36,541 bases of DNA from NCBI RefSeq assembly GCF_000310185.1, contig NZ_AMXD01000024.1, positions 1 through 36,541 on the forward strand, read 5' to 3'. The position numbers were made by a program, and so were the translations under genes. The stretch comes from Thauera aminoaromatica S2. Its GTDB lineage: Bacteria; Pseudomonadota; Gammaproteobacteria; Burkholderiales; Rhodocyclaceae. The number at the start of each line of letters is the position of its first letter. Within the stretch, counting starts at the first letter, position 1. Below the pieces are notes generated by a model. It did not search any database, was not told where the DNA came from, and was given only the letters and a program-made list of their open reading frames with translations. Shown piece by piece: positions 33,042-36,541 of the stretch.

Positions 33042-35078
33042 ATGCACCTCCACCGCCCCCCCACCGCTCTCGCCCTGCTGTCGCTGCTGGCTGCCGGCAC
33101 CGTCGAAGCGTCGTCCGCAGATGCCTTCTTCGAGCCCCTGCCGGTGGTGCTCAGCGCCTCGCGTCTGGCGCAGCCGTTGCAGGACAGCCCGGGCGCGGTC
33201 ACCGTGATCGATGCGGACCTGATCGCCGCGACCGGCTACCGCGAGCTCGCGCGCGTGCTGCGCCTGGTGCCCGGATTCCAGGTCGGCCAGGAGCGCGGCA
33301 ACCTGCAGTGGGTGACCTACCACGGCCTCGGCATGGACTCGCCGATGCAGATCCAGCTGCTGGTCGACGGACGCGCGTCGCTGACGCCATCCTTCACCGC
33401 CAGCGCCGAGCGTGCCCTGCCCGGAGACATCGAACGCATCGAGGTGGTACGCGGCTCGAACTCGGCCGCCTACGGGTCCAACGCCTTCCTCGGCATCGTC
33501 AACATCATCACCGACGACGCCAGCCGACATCCCGGCACCCGGCTGAAGCTCGCCACCGGCGCACCCGGCATCCGCGACGCGAGCCTGCGACACGCCGTGC
33601 AGAGCGGGCCCCTCAGCGTGCGCATCGGCGCGCATCATGAAGAAGACGAAGGGTTTGCCGACCTGTACGACGGTCGCCGCACCGACGTCCTGAACCTTCG
33701 CGCCGACCTGCAGGTGGGCGAACACGATGCACTCGCCCTCAACGCGGGGGTCGCCGAGAGCACCCACGAACTCGGATACGCCGGCTCGATCTTCGACATC
33801 GCGGCCCAGCGCGAAGGGCGCGACACCAACCGATCCCTGCATCTGCGGTGGCGGCACGGCCCCGAGGACGACGCGATACGCGTGTCGGCCTACTGGAGCC
33901 GGCAGAGTCGCGACGATCTCTGGCGCTACGACTCCGCGGCAAACAGCCGGACCCTGGCGAACGCCTTCCCCGAGCGCCTGCGCGGCACGGTCGGCAACAG
34001 CGCCACCTTCGTCCAGCACAACCTGGAGATCGAGCGGCGCGAGCGCGTGGACGAGGCCACGCGGCTGATGTGGGGCGCGGAATGGAAGCGCATCGAGCAC
34101 GACTCGCCCTTCTGGTATCACGAGCGCCGCAACCATGCGCGGGACGAACACCGCCTGTTCGCCAATCTCGAGCTGCGAACGGGCACCGCCTTCCTGTGGA
34201 ACGCGGGCGGCATGCTGGAGCAGTTGCAAGGCGACGAGGCGCGGCTCGCGCCACGCGTGTTCCTGAACTGGCAGGCCGCTCCACGGATCACCTGGCGCAT
34301 CGGCCACTCGCGCGCATGGCGACAGCCGGACCTTTTCGAGCGCAACGTCGACATACGGATCACCGACGACAAGGGCGAGCTGGTCCAGCGCCGGCAATAC
34401 CCCAATCCGGACCTGCGCCCCCAGCGCATCGACGCCAGCGAGATCGGCTTTCTCGGCGTTTTCGGCGACAGCCGCAGCACGCTCGACGTCCGCCTGTTCC
34501 GCGAGCGCATCGAAGACCTGATCGTGCGCAACGCCGTTCCCTCCGACTGGCCGATCGAGGGCAAGCTCCCCGAGGCGATCTCGCGAGGGCTGGGCAGCAC
34601 GCGCTGGGAGAACCACAGCGGCCGCGTACAACTGAACGGCATCGAAACCCAGCTCCACCTGAAGCCCTGGCGCGGCACCGAGTTCCTCCTTGCGCACAGC
34701 CTCATCGACCGCGACGTCGACGACCCACGCATCCGCCGCAACGTCGCCCCCTACACGGCCAGCCTGAGCTGGCTGCAGCGTGCAGGGGCGTGGCGCTCGC
34801 TGCTCAGCGTGCTGCGCATGGGGCCGATCGACGCCGGCTTCAGCTACGTTCCCGGCTTCGACTACACCGTGCCGTCCTACACCACGGTGGACTGGAGCGT
34901 CTCGCGCAACCTGCGGCTGTTCGACATGGCGGTGGAGCTCCGCCTGACCGGCATCAACCTGCTCGGCCGCCACCAGGAACTCGCCAATCGCCCCCTGCAG
35001 GCCCAGCCCGAGTTCGCCGGCCGACCCGCCAACGAGGTGAGCCGCCAGGCCTGGCTCGCGCTCGAAACCACTTTCTGA
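33042..35078 (+). CDS. TonB-dependent outer membrane receptor
   Basis: 678 aa. A signal peptide (ALALLSLLAAGTVEA, cleavage near residue 25) precedes a plug domain (VVLSASRLAQPLQDSPGAV, ARVLRLVPGFQVG, DGRASL, IERIEVVRGSNSAAYGSNA, IVNIIT) and a 22-strand barrel ending in Phe, as usual for outer-membrane proteins. Several plug motifs recall the CirA/BtuB/siderophore receptor group, but the ligand cannot be told. ATG 33042 is chosen because it gives the signal peptide; no strong ribosome site is seen. The gene is divergent from oxyR, so iron uptake under peroxide control is a reasonable inference. A 148-bp gap separates it from the DegP-type gene. Confidence 0.92.
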   Translation: MHLHRPPTALALLSLLAAGTVEASSADAFFEPLPVVLSASRLAQPLQDSPGAVTVIDADLIAATGYRELARVLRLVPGFQVGQERGNLQWVTYHGLGMDSPMQIQLLVDGRASLTPSFTASAERALPGDIERIEVVRGSNSAAYGSNAFLGIVNIITDDASRHPGTRLKLATGAPGIRDASLRHAVQSGPLSVRIGAHHEEDEGFADLYDGRRTDVLNLRADLQVGEHDALALNAGVAESTHELGYAGSIFDIAAQREGRDTNRSLHLRWRHGPEDDAIRVSAYWSRQSRDDLWRYDSAANSRTLANAFPERLRGTVGNSATFVQHNLEIERRERVDEATRLMWGAEWKRIEHDSPFWYHERRNHARDEHRLFANLELRTGTAFLWNAGGMLEQLQGDEARLAPRVFLNWQAAPRITWRIGHSRAWRQPDLFERNVDIRITDDKGELVQRRQYPNPDLRPQRIDASEIGFLGVFGDSRSTLDVRLFRERIEDLIVRNAVPSDWPIEGKLPEAISRGLGSTRWENHSGRVQLNGIETQLHLKPWRGTEFLLAHSLIDRDVDDPRIRRNVAPYTASLSWLQRAGAWRSLLSVLRMGPIDAGFSYVPGFDYTVPSYTTVDWSVSRNLRLFDMAVELRLTGINLLGRHQELANRPLQAQPEFAGRPANEVSRQAWLALETTF

Positions 35079-35134
35079 ACGCAGCCTCTTGAAGCGCCCG
35101 CGCCCGACCCGATTTGAAAACGCAGGTTTCGTCG

Positions 35135-35162
35135 GGAACGGCGCACGCCAGGCCGCGTCCAC
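35135..35162 (+). promoter_or_regulatory. Possible sigma-E-type promoter before the DegP-type gene
   Basis: GGAAC (35135-35139) and GTCCAC (35157-35162) are 17 bp apart, close to the RpoE layout GGAACTT-N15/16-GTCnnA. Two positions of the -35 element do not match. DegP/MucD genes are often under sigma-E, which raises the plausibility slightly. Confidence 0.3.
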
Positions 35163-35226
35163 GACAGGTGGCCGCCGGGACTCCGGCGCCGAATCTTTCC
35201 GTTGCCGAACAAGGATGCCCGACAAC

Positions 35227-36541
35227 ATGCGCAAACTCCTGACCGTCACCGCCGTCGCGCTCGCGCTCGGCACCCTCTTTCCCCAAGCCTCGGCGCTGAG
35301 CGCCGCGCACGCCCAGGCGGCCGCCCCGTCGATGGTCTCGCCCAACCGCTTCGGCCTGCCCGACTTCGGCGACCTGGTCGAGCAGGTGGGCCCGGCGGTG
35401 GTCAATATCCGCGTGGTGCAGCGCGCGGCCCAGGGCACGGCGGGCGAGAACCCGCTCGCCAACGACCCCTTCTACGACTTCCTGCGCCGCTTCGGCGTGC
35501 CCATGCCGGGCTTCCCCGGCCAGCCCGGCATGGGGCCGCGCGCGCGCCAGGGCATCGGCTCGGGCTTCATCGTCAGCAAGGACGGCTACGTGCTCACCAA
35601 CGCCCACGTGGTCGCCGGCGAGGATGGCGACGCCGCGCTCTCCGAGGTCACCGTCACCCTGATCGACAAGCGCGAGTTCAAGGCCAAGGTGGTCGGCATC
35701 GACCGTCGTACCGACGTCGCCCTGCTCAAGCTCGACGCCAGCGGCCTGCCCGCGGTGAAGATCGGCAACCCCGACCAGGCCCGCGTGGGCGAATGGGTGG
35801 TGGCGATGGGCTCGCCCTTCGGCTTCGACAACACGGTCACCGCCGGCATCATCTCGGCCAAGGCGCGCCGCCTGCCCGACGAGACCTACGTGCCTTTCAT
35901 CCAGACCGACGTGGCGATCAACCCGGGCAACTCCGGCGGTCCGCTGTTCAACCTCGCCGGCGAGGTGATCGGCATCAACTCGCAGATCTACTCGCGCTCG
36001 GGCGGCTTCATGGGGATCTCGTTCGCGATCCCGATCGACGTCGCGATGAACATCAAGGACCAGCTCGTCAGCCACGGCCGCGTGCAGCGCGGCCGCCTCG
36101 GCATCGCCATCCAGAACGTCGACAAGGACCTCGCCCAATCCTTCGGCCTCACCGATCCGCGCGGCGCGCTGGTCGCCAGCGTCGAGCCGGGCAGCGCCGC
36201 CGACAAGGCCGGGCTGCAGGCGGGCGACGTGGTGCTCGCGGTCGATGGCCGCCGCATCGACGACTCTGCCGAGCTGCCGCGGGTGATCGGCGAGAAACGC
36301 CCGGGCACGCGCGTGAAGCTGGAGCTGTGGCGCGACGGCCGCAGCCGCGAGGTCGCCGCCACGCTGGACGAGCTCAAGGCCGAGACCGTGGCCGGCAGCG
36401 CACCGGCGCCCAGCCAGGTGGAGCGTATCGGCGAGCAGTTCGGACTGAGCGCGCGTGCGCTCACCGCGGAAGAGACCGCCCGCCTGCAGCTGCGCGGCGG
36501 GGTGGTGGTGGAGGGCGCCGACGGCGCCGCGGCCCGCGCCG
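35227..36541 (+). CDS. Periplasmic Do-type serine protease (DegP/MucD), 5' part
   Basis: HtrA-family protease for damaged periplasmic proteins; open at the right edge, 438 residues visible. Signal peptide RKLLTVTAVALALGTLFPQASA, then trypsin-like domain with His127 (TNAHVVAG), Asp163 (RTDVALLK) and Ser236 (NPGNSGGPL). PDZ1 spans about 260-355 (RGRLGIAIQNV, GAALVASVEPGSAADKAGL region) and the second PDZ begins near 400. ATG 35227 is chosen for its clean signal peptide with AAGGA about 11 bases upstream; an ATG at 35215, four residues earlier in frame, is also possible. Whether it is DegP, DegQ or MucD cannot be settled. Confidence 0.95.
   Translation, partial: MRKLLTVTAVALALGTLFPQASALSAAHAQAAAPSMVSPNRFGLPDFGDLVEQVGPAVVNIRVVQRAAQGTAGENPLANDPFYDFLRRFGVPMPGFPGQPGMGPRARQGIGSGFIVSKDGYVLTNAHVVAGEDGDAALSEVTVTLIDKREFKAKVVGIDRRTDVALLKLDASGLPAVKIGNPDQARVGEWVVAMGSPFGFDNTVTAGIISAKARRLPDETYVPFIQTDVAINPGNSGGPLFNLAGEVIGINSQIYSRSGGFMGISFAIPIDVAMNIKDQLVSHGRVQRGRLGIAIQNVDKDLAQSFGLTDPRGALVASVEPGSAADKAGLQAGDVVLAVDGRRIDDSAELPRVIGEKRPGTRVKLELWRDGRSREVAATLDELKAETVAGSAPAPSQVERIGEQFGLSARALTAEETARLQLRGGVVVEGADGAAARA

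Noticed and set aside
31956-35462. A 1168-codon open frame on the minus strand
   Set aside because: Only its last 318 codons are oxyR; the rest is antisense to the TonB receptor and the DegP-type gene and has the low-complexity composition of GC-rich shadow frames.

Overview
The window looks like a chromosomal segment of a very GC-rich betaproteobacterium, most likely Rhodocyclales (Thauera/Azoarcus type). This is an inference from gene content and order: def-fmt-htpX diverging from a LysM gene followed by dprA-smg-topB, an Azospirillum-like indole/phenylpyruvate decarboxylase with a divergent Lrp regulator, and oxyR beside dps. Codon use is strongly GC-biased throughout, and no tRNA, rRNA, integrase, transposase or CRISPR array was recognised.

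Layout. 1-4742: 3' end of a DUF3025 gene, an exported ATP-dependent DNA ligase (LigE type), an ABC exporter on the minus strand and a DUF924 gene. 4781-5485: a class I glutamine amidotransferase. 5493-11501 (minus): a five-gene operon encoding a KP-43-like subtilase, three proteins that are clearly related to each other, and a coiled-coil/helix-hairpin-helix-like protein. I know of no described function for this set, and it is the best candidate here for an undescribed system. 11748-18443 (plus): a LEA14-like lipoprotein, a crotonase, AMP nucleosidase, a cobalamin-type radical SAM protein and a FapA (DUF342) protein. 18487-18987 (minus): thiol peroxidase. 19230-20381 (plus): an isolated TIR-domain protein with a degenerate response-regulator receiver at its C-terminus, the second unusual gene. 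20396-22791 (minus): def-fmt-htpX. 22975-28441 (plus): LysM protein, dprA, smg, topB. 28614-30883: lrp and ipdC, divergent, with two palindromes between them. 31369-32912 (minus): dps and oxyR. 33042-36541 (plus): a TonB-dependent receptor and a DegP/MucD-type protease cut by the window end.

A family of palindromic intergenic repeats (22-bp arms around a roughly 30-nt loop) appears at three places, each between convergent genes. At 30893-31310 it forms a four-copy array with an exact 115-bp period. The other three convergent gaps in the window are 7 to 43 bp long and carry no copy.

Functional themes: oxidative stress and iron (oxyR, dps, tpx, TonB receptor), DNA handling and uptake (ligE, dprA, topB), protein quality control (htpX, DegP), purine salvage (amn) and aromatic amino acid breakdown (lrp/ipdC). 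The subtilase operon and the TIR-receiver gene are accessory insertions among these core genes.
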